A stretch of DNA of 64,000 bases, taken from NCBI RefSeq assembly GCF_002080045.1, contig NZ_MUIN01000003.1, positions 317,501-381,500 of the forward strand, read 5' to 3'. The DNA is from Pseudomonas sp. Bc-h. Its GTDB lineage: Bacteria > Pseudomonadota > Gammaproteobacteria > Pseudomonadales > Pseudomonadaceae. Shown here one piece after another: positions 18,958 through 29,281 of this stretch (its first letter is position 1; every line of letters begins with the position of its first letter). Position numbers and translations under genes: made by a program. Below the pieces are notes generated by a model. The model saw only the letters and a list, made by a program, of their open reading frames with translations, was not told where the DNA came from and did not search any database.

Positions 18958-19695
18958 TTAGCGAACCGAACGCAGGGCGTTGGTGAAACGTGGCAACAAA
19001 CGGCTCAACACATCGGCGATGTAGCTGAGGAACAGCGTGCCCACCGAGCTTTTGTAATGCTGCGGATCGCGGCTGCCGATGGCGAGTACGCCGTGCAAGC
19101 CTTGATGATTGAGCGCGACGATGGCGGTAGAGCCCACTTCCTTGCTCTGATCTGCACCGAACAGGAATTCAAGTTCATGCTCGCGCAGCGCGCCGCAAAC
19201 GGTCTTGCCACCGGAAATCAGGCCGCCAATGGCTTTCTGGGCGTCTGCGCTGCTCACCCAGCGGCCCACAGTCATGGGATTGTCGCTGAACAGAATCAGG
19301 CTCACGAACGGCACCTGAAACTCCTGTCGCAGGCTGTCTTCCACTGCGATCACGATATCTTCGAGGCTGTTGGCGTCCATCAGATCGAGGATCAGGCGGC
19401 GGGTTTTGTCGAACAGCCGATCATTGTCCCGGGCAACGTCCATCAGTTGCGACAGGCGATGGCGCATCTCGATATTGCGTTCCCGCAGGAGTTTGAGCTG
19501 CCGTTCGACCAGCGACACGGTGTCGCCGCGCTGATGGGGAATGCGCATTGCGCTGAGCAGGTCGTCGTGCCCGGCGAAGAAGTCCGGATGTTGTTGCAGC
19601 CAGGCTGCGACTGCCTCGGCTTCAAGGGCGGGCACTGCGCTATCGGCAGGCGATTCGCTGGGCGTGTCGGTTGAAGTCTGAGGCTGGTCGGTCAT
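18958..19695 (-). CDS. DUF484 family protein (GAF-like)
   Basis: 245 residues. The N-terminal segment [20 protein letters not shown] and the basic helix [20 protein letters not shown] are typical of DUF484. The C-terminal two thirds resemble a GAF fold ([20 protein letters not shown]). It is always found between dapF and xerC in this lineage, but no biochemical role is established. It starts 13 bases after dapF ends. Confidence 0.88.
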   Translation of the reverse strand: MTDQPQTSTDTPSESPADSAVPALEAEAVAAWLQQHPDFFAGHDDLLSAMRIPHQRGDTVSLVERQLKLLRERNIEMRHRLSQLMDVARDNDRLFDKTRRLILDLMDANSLEDIVIAVEDSLRQEFQVPFVSLILFSDNPMTVGRWVSSADAQKAIGGLISGGKTVCGALREHELEFLFGADQSKEVGSTAIVALNHQGLHGVLAIGSRDPQHYKSSVGTLFLSYIADVLSRLLPRFTNALRSVR

Positions 19696-19708
19696 CGGAT
19701 ACTCTCAC

Positions 19709-20539
19709 TCATAGACGTACTTGGCCTTCGTAGACCCGGACAGCCGGGCCGGTCATCAGCACCGGATGGCCAGGGCCGGCCCACTCAATGGACAGGCGCC
19801 CGCCTGGAAGGTCGATCAGCAGCGGCGACTCCATCCAGCCTTGGCTGATGGCCGCGACAGCGGCAGCGCAAGCTCCGGTACCGCAGGCCTGGGTTTCACC
19901 CGCGCCGCGCTCCCAGACTCGCAATTGTGCGCGCTGGCGGTCGACAACGTGCAGGAAACCGACGTTTACACGGGCAGGAAAGCGCGGATGGTTTTCGATC
20001 TTCGGCCCCAGGCTGTGAACCGGAGCGTTGTTGATATCGAAGACCCGCAGCACGGCATGGGGGTTGCCCATCGACACGGCTGCCAGTTCGATGCTTTCGC
20101 CTTCGACGTCCAGTGTGTAACTGGTGGCCTGTTGCGGCGCCTCGAAAGGAATGTCGGCCGGCACCAGGCGCGGCGCGCCCATGTCGACGCTGATCTGGCC
20201 ATCGTTGCGAACGTCCAGCTCGATGATGCCGCTCTTGGTCTCGACGCGGATCTGCTTCTTGGCGGTCAGACGCTTGTCCAGCACGAAGCGGGCGAAGCAG
20301 CGCGCACCGTTGCCGCACTGTTCGACTTCGGAGCCGTCGGAATTGAAAATGCGGTAGCGGAAGTCCACATCCGGATTGCTCGGCGCTTCGACCAGCAGCA
20401 ACTGATCGAAACCGATGCCAGTGTGTCGATCGCCCCATTGCTTGGCGTGCTTGGGCAGAATGTGCGCGTGCTGGCTGACGAGGTCCAGCACCATGAAATC
20501 GTTGCCCAGGCCATGCATCTTGGTAAAACGCAGCAGCAT
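19709..20539 (-). CDS. dapF: Diaminopimelate epimerase
   Basis: 276 residues from [20 protein letters not shown]; the start at 20539 has CGGAG upstream, whereas the frame could extend to 20572 inside lysA's end. The two catalytic cysteines are Cys75 ([15 protein letters not shown]) and Cys219 ([12 protein letters not shown]). It converts LL- to meso-diaminopimelate, the substrate of the adjacent lysA product and of peptidoglycan synthesis. It lies four bases after lysA. Confidence 0.96.
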   Translation of the reverse strand: MLLRFTKMHGLGNDFMVLDLVSQHAHILPKHAKQWGDRHTGIGFDQLLLVEAPSNPDVDFRYRIFNSDGSEVEQCGNGARCFARFVLDKRLTAKKQIRVETKSGIIELDVRNDGQISVDMGAPRLVPADIPFEAPQQATSYTLDVEGESIELAAVSMGNPHAVLRVFDINNAPVHSLGPKIENHPRFPARVNVGFLHVVDRQRAQLRVWERGAGETQACGTGACAAAVAAISQGWMESPLLIDLPGGRLSIEWAGPGHPVLMTGPAVRVYEGQVRL

Positions 20540-20543
20540 GGGA

Positions 20544-21791
20544 TTACTCCGGGAGCAGGCTTTCGCCGGCAAACAGCTCAGTCACGGTTTCACGACGACG
20601 CACTTCGAACGCCTGATCGCCATCGACCAACACTTCGGCGGTACGGCCACGGGTGTTGTAGTTGGAGCTCATGACGAAGCCATAGGCGCCAGCGGAATGC
20701 ACGGCCAGCAGGTCGCCTTCGGCCAGAGCGAGTTCGCGCTCCTTGGCCAGGAAGTCACCGGTTTCGCAGATCGGCCCGACGATGTCGTAGTTGCGCGCCG
20801 CGCCATCGCGAGGTTTTACGGCCGTCACGTCCATCCAGGCCTGATACAGGGCAGGGCGGATCAGGTCGTTCATCGCCGCGTCGACGATGGCAAAGTCCTT
20901 GTGCTCGGTGTGCTTGAGGTACTCGATGCGCGTCAGCAGTACGCCTGCGTTGGCAACGATGAAACGGCCTGGTTCGAACATCAATGCCAGGTCGCGACCA
21001 TCCAGACGCTCGCGCACGGCTTTGATGTAGTCGCCCGCCAGCGGCGGCTCTTCGTCGCGATAACGCACGCCAAGACCGCCTCCGAGATCAAGGTGACGCA
21101 GTTGAATGCCGCAATCGCTCAGGCGGTCGACGAGATCGAGCAGACGATCCAGCGCGTCGACGAACGGCGACAGCGTGGTCAGTTGCGAGCCGATGTGGCA
21201 ATCAACCCCGATCACTTCCAGATTTGGCAGTTGAGCGGCGCGGATATAAACGTCTTCGGCGTCAGCAATGGCGATGCCGAATTTGTTTTCCTTGAGGCCG
21301 GTGGAGATGTACGGGTGAGTGCCCGCATCGACGTCAGGGTTCACGCGCAGGGAGACCGGAGCGCGTACGCCCATTTCGGCGGCAACGACCTGCAGGCGTT
21401 CCAGCTCGTCGGTGGATTCGACGTTAAAGCAATGAACGCCGACTTCCAGCGCACGACGCATGTCATCGCGGGTTTTGCCGACGCCGGAGAACACGATCTT
21501 GTCGGCTTGACCGCCTGCTGCCAGCACACGTTCAAGCTCACCACGGGAAACGATGTCGAAACCCGCGCCCAGACGCGCCAGGACATTGAGGACGCCCAGG
21601 TTGGAGTTGGCTTTGACGGCGAAGCAGACCAGATGCGGCGTGCCGCTCAGGGCATCGGCGTAAGCGCGGTATTGCGCTTCGATGTGCGCGCGAGAGTAGA
21701 CATAAGTCGGCGTGCCGAAGCGCTCGGCGATGGCAGACAATGCAACTCCCTCCGCGAACAGCTCACCGTCGCGGTAGTTGAAGGCGTCCAT
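20544..21791 (-). CDS. lysA: Diaminopimelate decarboxylase
   Basis: 415 residues of the fold-III PLP decarboxylase family. Lys60 in [11 protein letters not shown] binds pyridoxal phosphate, the specificity segment [15 protein letters not shown] and glycine-rich [11 protein letters not shown] are present, and [18 protein letters not shown] carries the active-site cysteine from the partner subunit. It makes L-lysine from meso-diaminopimelate in the last step of the pathway. It is preceded by a small lipoprotein gene (9 bases) and followed by dapF (4 bases). Confidence 0.96.
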   Translation of the reverse strand: MDAFNYRDGELFAEGVALSAIAERFGTPTYVYSRAHIEAQYRAYADALSGTPHLVCFAVKANSNLGVLNVLARLGAGFDIVSRGELERVLAAGGQADKIVFSGVGKTRDDMRRALEVGVHCFNVESTDELERLQVVAAEMGVRAPVSLRVNPDVDAGTHPYISTGLKENKFGIAIADAEDVYIRAAQLPNLEVIGVDCHIGSQLTTLSPFVDALDRLLDLVDRLSDCGIQLRHLDLGGGLGVRYRDEEPPLAGDYIKAVRERLDGRDLALMFEPGRFIVANAGVLLTRIEYLKHTEHKDFAIVDAAMNDLIRPALYQAWMDVTAVKPRDGAARNYDIVGPICETGDFLAKERELALAEGDLLAVHSAGAYGFVMSSNYNTRGRTAEVLVDGDQAFEVRRRETVTELFAGESLLPE

Positions 21792-21800
21792 GGCTGATCC

Positions 21801-21959
21801 CTAGTAGGTCGAGTGCTTGTGCGAGTGCGATTGGTTCTGAGCGCCCGGAGCGTTGGACTGCTCATCATCAGGCAGGTACAGCGGACCTTTTTGACCGCAG
21901 GCAGAGACCAGGCACGCTACAGCGAGGAGCGCGGCCAGGGAGGAAATCAGGCGCTTCAT
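21801..21959 (-). CDS. lptM: Small lipoprotein, LptM/LppL type
   Basis: 52 residues: basic start and hydrophobic core [20 protein letters not shown], lipobox LVSAC with Cys21, then [11 protein letters not shown], the motif of LptM (YifL), which helps LptD mature in the outer membrane. The C-terminus is histidine/serine-rich (HSHKHSTY). The start at 21959 is fixed by the signal peptide; longer in-frame sequence upstream is not coding. First gene of the lysA operon, as in related genomes. Confidence 0.88.
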   Translation of the reverse strand: MKRLISSLAALLAVACLVSACGQKGPLYLPDDEQSNAPGAQNQSHSHKHSTY

Positions 21960-22198
21960 GGCGAAATCCTTTGTATAAGCATTAATTGCGCCCGAGTATA
22001 CCGACCACCCGACAGATTGCCTATGCGCTGGAGTTCCCGTCCGGCGGGGCTTTGACGCGCACTCCAGACAAGCGGGCGATGAGCCTGCGTTTTTTTGGCG
22101 CGGCGAGGGGCCAAAGGGCGGGTATGCTTTGCAATTGACGGGACGCGACCGTATCTTGCGTCGCTGCGCCATCAGTAGACACTTTCGAGGTTCCTGCA

Positions 22199-22558
22199 AT
22201 GAGTTTGACCGAAGCCCGCTTTCACGACCTGGTTGATGAAACCCAAAACACGATCGAGGATATTTTCGACGAGAGTGGTCTGGACCTGGACCTTGAGAGT
22301 TCGGCCGGTGTGCTGACCGTGAAATTCGAAAACGGTACTCAATTCATCATCAGTCGTCAGGAGCCTCTGCGTCAGCTGTGGTTGGCGGCGCCTGCTGGTG
22401 GCTTCCACTTCGACTACGACGAAGAGGAAAAACGCTGGGTCTGCGACAAGAGCGAAGAGCTGTTGGGCGAGATGCTTCATCGTCTGGCGTTGAAGCAGGC
22501 CGGTGTTGAAGTCGAATTCGACGCCGTCGACGGTCATGAAGACGGAAACCGTCAGTGA
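22199..22558 (+). CDS. cyaY: Bacterial frataxin CyaY
   Basis: 119 residues. The acidic first helix ([18 protein letters not shown]) and the strand [15 protein letters not shown] are the frataxin signature. CyaY binds iron and modulates cysteine desulfurase in Fe-S cluster assembly. It is divergent from the lysA operon, with 239 bases between lptM and cyaY, and overlaps the next gene by four bases. Confidence 0.95.
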   Translation: MSLTEARFHDLVDETQNTIEDIFDESGLDLDLESSAGVLTVKFENGTQFIISRQEPLRQLWLAAPAGGFHFDYDEEEKRWVCDKSEELLGEMLHRLALKQAGVEVEFDAVDGHEDGNRQ

Positions 22559-22773
22559 CCAACGCGACAGCTGCCAAAGCGCCGAAACCGCTGTTCAGCA
22601 ACGTCAGTCCGGCGGTGCCGTCGCCCTGCATCAGCGTGTGCCGGCTCGATGAGCATAAAGTCTGTACAGGGTGTTCGCGCCACGTCGAAGACATTCGCGA
22701 GTGGCGCGCGGCGACGGATGAGCGCAGGCGAGAGATCGTGCGCCAGGCCGATCAGCGCCGGGCAGGGCACTGA
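22555..22773 (+). CDS. DUF1289 family small protein
   Basis: 72 residues starting at a GTG that overlaps the cyaY stop (GTGA). The core SPCISVCRLDEHKVCTGCSR contains four cysteines in a CxxxC...CxxC arrangement, probably a small metal or Fe-S site, followed by the basic REWRAATDERRREIV. Its coupling to cyaY suggests an iron-related role, which is inference. Confidence 0.85.
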   Translation: MTNATAAKAPKPLFSNVSPAVPSPCISVCRLDEHKVCTGCSRHVEDIREWRAATDERRREIVRQADQRRAGH

Positions 22774-22798
22774 TTCATCCTCGCTTTGAACCCCTTTT

Positions 22799-22867
22799 CT
22801 ATAGCAGCACGGCTTTCGGCGGCAGCGGAATCAGGATCGCTACCACCGGCAAGCCGTGCGGCTACAG
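22799..22867. repeat. REP-type inverted repeat
   Basis: CTATAGCAGCACGGCTTTCG and a reverse-complement-like CCGGCAAGCCGTGCGGCTAC arm flank a short spacer. It lies between convergent DUF1289 and cyaA. Confidence 0.75.
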
Positions 22868-22886
22868 GAAGTAGATCCGTTGAGCC

Positions 22887-25736
22887 TCACGCCTCATCCA
22901 TCGCCTCATTCAACGACTTCTCAAGCTCGGCCTTGTAGCGCAGGAACAGAATCGTCTGGCCGCGCGTGTCCGCCAGTATTCCCGACAGATCGAGATCGGT
23001 GATGTAGCAGCGATAGCGTTGCGGCTCGCTGCGTTGGTCGAGAATCTGCCGCGCGACCACGCTGAACAACTGCTCGCCGAACTCCAGTTCGGAAAATTCC
23101 ATCCCGTTGCAGTACAGCGTGACGCTGACTTGTCCGGGTGAAGCTTCCTCGACGATGGCCTGTACGTCGTAGAACGGCTTGTCGGTCGGCATGACGGGCG
23201 CCAGCCGTTGCTCGATACGTCGCGCGCGCCCGCCGCCGTCCGGGGTGATGCGATAAAACAGTGTTTCCAGCGACGAAGGTTCCAGCGGGTTATCGAGCGG
23301 CAGCAACGCACCGCGGCGATACATGAGTGATTGAAGAAAACGCTGCAGCGGCATCAGCAGGCTGGGTTCGTCGTGATAAGGCAGGCGCTGATGCCACAGC
23401 GCGTTGTGTTCGTCGAGCACGTACAGATCCGCATGGGGTTCGTTTATTCGGTAAAACACCTGAATGCATTCGGGCTGGCCATGGGGAATGATCAGCGACA
23501 GATCACTGTCATCCAGCGCTTGCGGGTCCAGATGAATCGGGCTGTAGCCGGGCAACTCCTCGCCTAGATAATCGTAAAGAGCTGGCAGGCTTTCCAGTGC
23601 GACGTGATTGACCTGGCCAGGCATCATTTCCAGTACGTGATAGCGCTGCTCGACCTGTATCAGATAGCGATGGTTGAGGCGGCGGGTCAGCAACAGTTGC
23701 GCGGTATTGATCAGCTCCTCGACCCGCTGGGCAATCGCCGGAGCGCGGTTGTGGCAGAAACAGCGAACCCGAATCACCGGTCTCGGCGAAGTCGCTGGCA
23801 GGTTGTTGAGCAGCTCGGTCATGCAGTCGAGCAGCGCGTGAGGGCCATCGAAGCGATTGATCAGCACCTCGTTCCAGCTGTTGAGGGTGATCTGGTCGAA
23901 AGTCAGTACCAGGTTTTCCCGGACCCCGGCATAACTCAGCGAGTCGGTGCGCTCGGTGGTCATCAGGATGTTCAGATCCTTGTGATGCTTGAGCGGATCG
24001 ACGCCAACGTTCACCAGCAGCAGAATTTCGCTTGGCACACTGGGCTTGAGCAGCGCCTCTTCGTGGACCATCCCCAGCGGCACCGGGATGGTCTGCTGCA
24101 ACGCCCCTTGCAGATTGAACAGCTCGAACTCGGTCAGATCGCTGGTGCCCGGATGCAGCGCCAGGCGTGTGCTGCTGTCGATCACATTGTTGCGATGACA
24201 CCAGGCAAGCAGCTCCAACAGTTCGCGGCTGCGCTTGATCGGCGCAAAGGCCTCCCATTCGTGAACACCCAGGTTGCCGGTGTACAGGCCCCACTGGTAT
24301 TTGCCAGGCTCGCGCTTGTTCGGCGACTGGACCAGGGTCAGCGTGTCTTCGGCCAGATCCGGCGCAATGCCAGGATTGACGAATTCGACCTTTCCCGCCT
24401 TGCGTTCGAAGGCCGCATACAGGCGCCGCCCCAGGACATTGAGGTCGCGCTTGTTGATCGAGCTGATTGCGTTCTGGGTACGGGCAAACTGCGTCAGGAA
24501 GCGATAGCTGTAATTGAGCTCGCTGACCAATGCCCTGCGTTCGCTGGACACCTGGCGCACTTTCCACTGGCTGCGACTGTCGAGCAGGGCCAGTTGGCGT
24601 TCATCCCATTTCCATTCTGTCGACAAGCGCTGAAGCAGCAGGCGTTGCCAACTCGTGGCGCGCTGACGGGGCAGGCCAGTGAGGCGCTTGTTCACTTTCA
24701 GGTACAAGCTGCGTCGCACCAGTTCCAGGCGCTCCGGTTCGCCTCGATCGCGCAGATACTCTTCGATCCTGCGGTACACCATCATGTAGGGATCAAGTTC
24801 GTCGAGGTCTGTGGAGTTGGCGAACACCTGCTGCTTGAAGCGCATGCTCAGGCATTGCACCTGCGGGTGCTCGCTGGCGTAGACCTCTGTCAGCAGCAGC
24901 TTGAGCACAGACTTGTAAGGCGACTCGATGCCCTTGAACAACTGCCACAGCCCGGCGCCGATGAACTCGCCAGGTGGGATGTGCGACATGTTGCCGAAAT
25001 CGATCACTTCATCGGCGCGGATGAAGCGTTTGGAAATCAGCGTATGGGTGTACTCGGCGTAACGCGCTTCTTCATAGACCGGTACCAGCCACCACATGGG
25101 CGTACGCCCCGCCAGCCAGATCGCAGTGCGATAAAACTCATCGAGCAAAAGGTAATGCTGGGTCGTTCCGCAATCTTCGCCACTGAGCTGTGCATCACGT
25201 TCACCGAGCACGAAGCGTTCCGGGTCGATCAGGAAGAAATGCGCTTCGGCGCCCATCGTCGCAGCCCAGGTTTCCAGCGCCTGGCATTTCTTGCGCAGCT
25301 CCAGCAGTTCCTCAGACGATAGATTCGTGTCGTGGCAGATCCACACGTCCATGTCGCTCTGATCAGCCTGAGCGAGCGTGCCGAGGCTGCCCATCAGGAA
25401 AATTCCGTGGATCGGCTGCGGTGGGCTGCCACGACGAGGTCGATAGGAGAACGAGCGCGTCAGGCGCTGCGCTTCGGCCAGGGCCTGCGCATCGGGCTCG
25501 TAATTCGAGACGCCAGCGGGCGTAGCGCTGGAAACGTAGCCGGGCAGCAGCGGATGATTGACGTGGAAGAACAGCGGCAACAGGGTAAGCACCGACTGCT
25601 GGCGCGTCGACAGTCCTTCGTTGGCGCGACCAAGCCGCCCTTCGTTGAGGGTGAGAAACCTGTTGCGTAACTGGCTGAGGACCTTGCGGTCGATGCCCTC
25701 ATCCAGATCAGGACGAATTTCGAAACTACGCGTCAT
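22887..25736 (-). CDS. cyaA: Class I adenylate cyclase
   Basis: 949 residues, slightly longer than the enterobacterial enzyme. The N-terminal nucleotidyltransferase site is clear: Gly116-Ser117 in FLMGSLGTLAQ and Asp128/Asp130 in QSDMDVWICHD. A long C-terminal regulatory part follows. It makes cyclic AMP from ATP; in Pseudomonas CyaA is one of several cyclases feeding Vfr/Crp signalling. It is a single gene between cyaY-DUF1289 and the TIGR02647 gene, with 213 bases upstream that hold no other gene. Confidence 0.96.
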   Translation of the reverse strand: MTRSFEIRPDLDEGIDRKVLSQLRNRFLTLNEGRLGRANEGLSTRQQSVLTLLPLFFHVNHPLLPGYVSSATPAGVSNYEPDAQALAEAQRLTRSFSYRPRRGSPPQPIHGIFLMGSLGTLAQADQSDMDVWICHDTNLSSEELLELRKKCQALETWAATMGAEAHFFLIDPERFVLGERDAQLSGEDCGTTQHYLLLDEFYRTAIWLAGRTPMWWLVPVYEEARYAEYTHTLISKRFIRADEVIDFGNMSHIPPGEFIGAGLWQLFKGIESPYKSVLKLLLTEVYASEHPQVQCLSMRFKQQVFANSTDLDELDPYMMVYRRIEEYLRDRGEPERLELVRRSLYLKVNKRLTGLPRQRATSWQRLLLQRLSTEWKWDERQLALLDSRSQWKVRQVSSERRALVSELNYSYRFLTQFARTQNAISSINKRDLNVLGRRLYAAFERKAGKVEFVNPGIAPDLAEDTLTLVQSPNKREPGKYQWGLYTGNLGVHEWEAFAPIKRSRELLELLAWCHRNNVIDSSTRLALHPGTSDLTEFELFNLQGALQQTIPVPLGMVHEEALLKPSVPSEILLLVNVGVDPLKHHKDLNILMTTERTDSLSYAGVRENLVLTFDQITLNSWNEVLINRFDGPHALLDCMTELLNNLPATSPRPVIRVRCFCHNRAPAIAQRVEELINTAQLLLTRRLNHRYLIQVEQRYHVLEMMPGQVNHVALESLPALYDYLGEELPGYSPIHLDPQALDDSDLSLIIPHGQPECIQVFYRINEPHADLYVLDEHNALWHQRLPYHDEPSLLMPLQRFLQSLMYRRGALLPLDNPLEPSSLETLFYRITPDGGGRARRIEQRLAPVMPTDKPFYDVQAIVEEASPGQVSVTLYCNGMEFSELEFGEQLFSVVARQILDQRSEPQRYRCYITDLDLSGILADTRGQTILFLRYKAELEKSLNEAMDEA

Positions 25737-25949
25737 CGCGACTCAAAGCCGACGAACGGCAATGCTGGGGTGGCAAGCATGGCGGCAGGAAAGTAGGTCA
25801 GCATCACCCAGCTGCCATTGACGCGGCGGGATGTATTTTTTCTGGCGCCAGATTTTTATCGGCGCAGCATCATACAAATAAAGGGTTCGCGAAACCTTTA
25901 TTTCATGCGTCCCGGCAAAGGTTTCGCGGCTCAGTGAGTTTACGCGACT

Positions 25950-26198
25950 TCAGGCCGCTTCCTGAGCGGTGGACAGGATGATCAAAAGCGATTGCGCGTG
26001 TTCGGCGGCATCCAGTCCCAGACTGGTGAGGTAGCCACCATCGACCTGAGTGGTCAGGCCTTTCTCGAAGAGTCGCTTGGCAGCAGCAACCGCTGTGGGA
26101 GCAGCCACGTGGTGGACTTTTAGGCCCTCTTTGGTGTTGCTCAGGTTGAACAGTGACAGGATTTCCAGTTCGGCAACCAATTCAGGGGTAAACGACAT
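25950..26198 (-). CDS. TIGR02647 family small protein
   Basis: 82 residues: MSFTPELVAELEILSLFNLS, then KEGLKVHHVAAPTAVAAAKR and a second helical part. It fits the TIGR02647 family of short, possibly winged-helix-like proteins common in Pseudomonas. No function is known. A standalone gene. Confidence 0.8.
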   Translation of the reverse strand: MSFTPELVAELEILSLFNLSNTKEGLKVHHVAAPTAVAAAKRLFEKGLTTQVDGGYLTSLGLDAAEHAQSLLIILSTAQEAA

Positions 26199-26374
26199 AG
26201 ATGCTCCAGACTTTTTCTAATTGATGACGCGGCGAAGGAATCGCAGACGTGACAGCCCCGTAGGTCAAGCGGCAGCGAGGCACCTGGAGTGTAGTTAGCG
26301 TCTGGAGATTTTGCAGAAAGTATCTGGCCGGTCGTCAGATGGGGGCGGGAAGCGATCGGAACTGTCGATCACCG

Positions 26375-26444
26375 CTGTAGCAGCACGGCTTGCCGGCGGT
26401 GACGTTCTCCAAACCGCTACCGCCGGCAAACCGTGCTGCTACAG
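26375..26444. repeat. REP-type inverted repeat pair
   Basis: CTGTAGCAGCACGGCTTGCC and its near-exact reverse complement (ending GGCAAACCGTGCTGCTACAG) surround about 30 bases. This is the clearest REP element of the window, between two minus-strand genes. Confidence 0.9.
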
Positions 26445-26486
26445 ATCACCCAGCGGCTCGGGATTGAGTCGAAAACCAGAGGGGGG

Positions 26487-26780
26487 TTACTCGCCTTTTT
26501 CCAGCTTCACTCCCGGCGGCATCTCTGGCAGGGCGCGCAAGGCTTGTTCATACCATTGAGTGTTGAACGGGCGGTCTTCTTCTAGAAGTCCGTCGATTTC
26601 TACGGCCAGCACATGGGCCATCATTTCGAGAATTTCATCGCGCTCGTAGCCGACGAGGGTCAACTTGTTGAAGGTGGCTTTTGCTGCGGGCGGGTTGTCG
26701 CTTTCGATCTGGTTTTCGATGGCCTGGATCAGGGTCGATTCAGCGAACTCTTCTTCGTCATTGTCGATGTTGTCGCTCAT
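26487..26780 (-). CDS. Conserved acidic protein of unknown function
   Basis: 97 residues, strongly acidic (MSDNIDNDEEEFAESTLIQA). The middle KLTLVGYERDEILEMMAHVL and the end WYEQALRALPEMPPGVKLEK look conserved and helical. A GGAG ribosome site is present. I do not recognise a named family; it resembles small conserved Pseudomonas proteins found near argH. Confidence 0.75.
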   Translation of the reverse strand: MSDNIDNDEEEFAESTLIQAIENQIESDNPPAAKATFNKLTLVGYERDEILEMMAHVLAVEIDGLLEEDRPFNTQWYEQALRALPEMPPGVKLEKGE

Positions 26781-26964
26781 GGCGGACTCCTCAGGAAAGG
26801 CCCGCAGTTTAACTGTAATCGCAGTTGGTGTGATCCAGCGTATGTATGACGCACGTCAACACCGTTGCGCGGGCATTTTGCTAGGGTTCGGGCCGCTCTG
26901 GGTCGGGCATGACGTGCCGATGTGAGCTGCAAATAACGATCAAGAGGGCCAAGGAGGCCTGTCA

Positions 26965-27645
26965 ATGCTCAAGCTTTACGGATTCGCCGCGAGTAACTAT
27001 TTCAACATGGTCAAACTGGCTTTGCTGGAAAAGCAGATGCCGTTCGAAGTCATATCCATGCATGGCTGCCAGAACCCGCAAACCCTTGCTGTCAGCGCCA
27101 GTGGCAAGGTCCCGGTGCTGGAGACCGAAGAGGGATTCATCAGCGAAACCGACGTGATCCTGCGTTATCTCGAAGACACACATCCGCAAACGCCGCTCCT
27201 GCCCACCAACCCATTCGCCCGGGCGCAAGTGTGGACCCTGGCAAAGGAAATCGAGCTTTACATCGAGCTGCCGGCGCGCCTGTGTTACGTCGAGGTGCTG
27301 TTTGGTGGCCGAGCGACGCCAGAGGCACTGAAAGCCAAGGCCCGACGGGATCTGATCAAAGGGTTTGCGGCGCTGGAGCGACGCGGCAAATTTGCGCCCT
27401 ATGTGGCGGGAGCTGAGTTTTCGCTGGCGGATATCTACTTCATGTACAGCGTGGACCTGGCGCAGCAGGTGGGGGAGCGGCTGTTTGGCCTGAATCTGCT
27501 TGATGAGGTTGCGGGGGCAAGGGGGTTGCTGGAACGGCTGAATGATCGGCACTGCGCGCAGCTTGTTGCGGCGGACCGAGAGGCGGATTTCCCGATTTTT
27601 CTGGAGCGGGTGCGGCCAGTGTCCGGGCAGACCGCGGGTAGCTGA
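26965..27645 (+). CDS. Glutathione S-transferase family protein
   Basis: 226 residues. The N-terminal thioredoxin-like half has the glutathione-site segment SASGKVPVLETEEGFISETD (cis-Pro and the Glu/Ser-like ET pair), and the C-terminal helical domain carries FSLADIYFMY with the conserved Asp. AAGGAGG precedes the ATG. The substrate is unknown. It converges on argH across a REP element. Confidence 0.88.
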   Translation: MLKLYGFAASNYFNMVKLALLEKQMPFEVISMHGCQNPQTLAVSASGKVPVLETEEGFISETDVILRYLEDTHPQTPLLPTNPFARAQVWTLAKEIELYIELPARLCYVEVLFGGRATPEALKAKARRDLIKGFAALERRGKFAPYVAGAEFSLADIYFMYSVDLAQQVGERLFGLNLLDEVAGARGLLERLNDRHCAQLVAADREADFPIFLERVRPVSGQTAGS

Positions 27646-27650
27646 CAGCC

Positions 27651-27721
27651 CTGTAGCAACGCGGCTTGCCTGCGGTGGCGCTGTTGAGTTCGCTACCGCA
27701 GGCAAGCCGTGCTGTCACCAG
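27651..27721. repeat. REP-type inverted repeat between gst and argH
   Basis: CTGTAGCAACGCGGCTTGCC and CGCAGGCAAGCCGTGCTGTC arms flank a short spacer in the gap between two convergent genes. A role in stopping or stabilising the transcripts is possible. Confidence 0.8.
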
Positions 27722-27729
27722 CAAAGGTC

Positions 27730-29124
27730 TTAGCGGGCAGCCAGCAATTGCGTGCCGCGAACGACTGCAGCCTTGACCTGCGCCGGAGCGGTGCCGCCGA
27801 TATGGTTGCGGGCGTTGACCGAACCTTCCAGGGTCAGTACGGCGAACACATCCTGCTCGATCTGATCGCTGAACTGGCGCAGCTCGTCCAGTGTCATTTC
27901 GGCCAGGTCTTTGCCAGTCTGCACGCCGTATTTCACGGCATGGCCGACGATCTCGTGGCAGTCACGGAACGGCAGGCCACGGCGCACCAGATAGTCAGCC
28001 AGGTCGGTCGCGGTGGAGAAACCGCGCAAGGCCGCTTCACGCATGATCGCGTGCTTGGGCTTGATCGCAGGAATCATGTCGGCGAAGGCGCGCAGCGAGT
28101 CACGCAGGGTGTCGGCAGCGTCGAACAGCGGCTCTTTGTCTTCCTGGTTGTCCTTGTTGTAGGCCAGTGGCTGGCCCTTCATCAAGGTCAGCAGGCCCAT
28201 CAGGGCGCCGAACACCCGGCCGCTCTTGCCACGGACCAGCTCCGGGACGTCCGGGTTTTTCTTCTGCGGCATGATCGAACTGCCGGTGCAAAAGCGGTCT
28301 GGCAAATCGATGAACTGGAACTGCGCACTGGTCCACAGCACCAGCTCTTCGGAGAAGCGCGACAGGTGCATCATCGCAATGCTCGCTGCCGAGCAGAATT
28401 CGATGGCGAAGTCGCGATCCGACACGCTGTCCAGCGAGTTGCCACCCACGGCTTCGAAGCCCAGCAGTTGGCAAGTCAGCTCGCGGTCGATCGGGTAAGT
28501 GGTGCCAGCCAGCGCAGCGCTGCCCAGTGGCATGCGGTTGGTGCGCTTGCGGCAGTCGATCAGACGCTCGTAATCGCGGCTGAGCATCTCGAACCAGGCC
28601 AGCATGTGATGCCCGAAGGTCACCGGCTGTGCAGTCTGCAGGTGAGTGAAGCCCGGCATGATGGTGTCAGCTTCGCGCTCGGCCAGGCCCAGCAGGCCTT
28701 CTTGCAGGCGAGTGATCTCAGCCAGGATCAGGTCGATCTCGTCACGCAGCCACAGGCGGATGTCGGTGGCGACCTGGTCGTTGCGGCTACGGCCAGTGTG
28801 CAGTTTCTTGCCAGTGATACCGATGCGGTCGGTCAGACGCGCCTCGATGTTCATGTGCACGTCTTCCAGGTCCACACGCCAGTCGAAAGAGCCAGCCTCG
28901 ATTTCGCCCTGAATGGTTTTCAGGCCATCGATGATGGTGTCGCGCTCGGCATCGGTCAGTACGCCGACCTTTGCCAACATCGTGGCGTGGGCAACCGAGC
29001 CCATGATGTCGTGGCGATAAAGGCGTTGATCGAAAGTGACGGAGGCGGTGAAGCGTGCGACGAAGGCGTCGACGGGTTCACTGAAGCGGCCGCCCCAGGA
29101 CTGATTGGTCTTGTCGGTGCTCAT
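27730..29124 (-). CDS. argH: Argininosuccinate lyase
   Basis: 464 residues, the normal length. The superfamily signature [20 protein letters not shown] carries the catalytic serine on its mobile loop, and the N-terminal WGGRFSEP and [13 protein letters not shown] segments are present. It splits argininosuccinate to arginine and fumarate. It is divergent from algZ, with 157 bases between the start codons, an arrangement shared by Pseudomonas aeruginosa. Confidence 0.97.
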   Translation of the reverse strand: MSTDKTNQSWGGRFSEPVDAFVARFTASVTFDQRLYRHDIMGSVAHATMLAKVGVLTDAERDTIIDGLKTIQGEIEAGSFDWRVDLEDVHMNIEARLTDRIGITGKKLHTGRSRNDQVATDIRLWLRDEIDLILAEITRLQEGLLGLAEREADTIMPGFTHLQTAQPVTFGHHMLAWFEMLSRDYERLIDCRKRTNRMPLGSAALAGTTYPIDRELTCQLLGFEAVGGNSLDSVSDRDFAIEFCSAASIAMMHLSRFSEELVLWTSAQFQFIDLPDRFCTGSSIMPQKKNPDVPELVRGKSGRVFGALMGLLTLMKGQPLAYNKDNQEDKEPLFDAADTLRDSLRAFADMIPAIKPKHAIMREAALRGFSTATDLADYLVRRGLPFRDCHEIVGHAVKYGVQTGKDLAEMTLDELRQFSDQIEQDVFAVLTLEGSVNARNHIGGTAPAQVKAAVVRGTQLLAAR

Positions 29125-29281
29125 GGATTCGCTCGCTGCTCTGCTGATTACTGTACTGATGGCTGTTCTGATGAAGAAGTGGCTGGGCCGTTCTTGTCAG
29201 GCGCGGGCGATGATAACAGCATTGCCGTTTTTTTATTCCGGACAGCTTGCCCGCAAGGGTACGAGCGCAGAGACTGGAGGC

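Noticed and set aside
20415..21797. 460-codon plus-strand frame opposite lysA
   Set aside because: Antisense to lysA and dapF, which carry all their catalytic residues on the minus strand.
23604..25322. 572-codon plus-strand frame inside cyaA
   Set aside because: Antisense shadow of the well-supported cyclase gene; low-complexity Gln/His composition.
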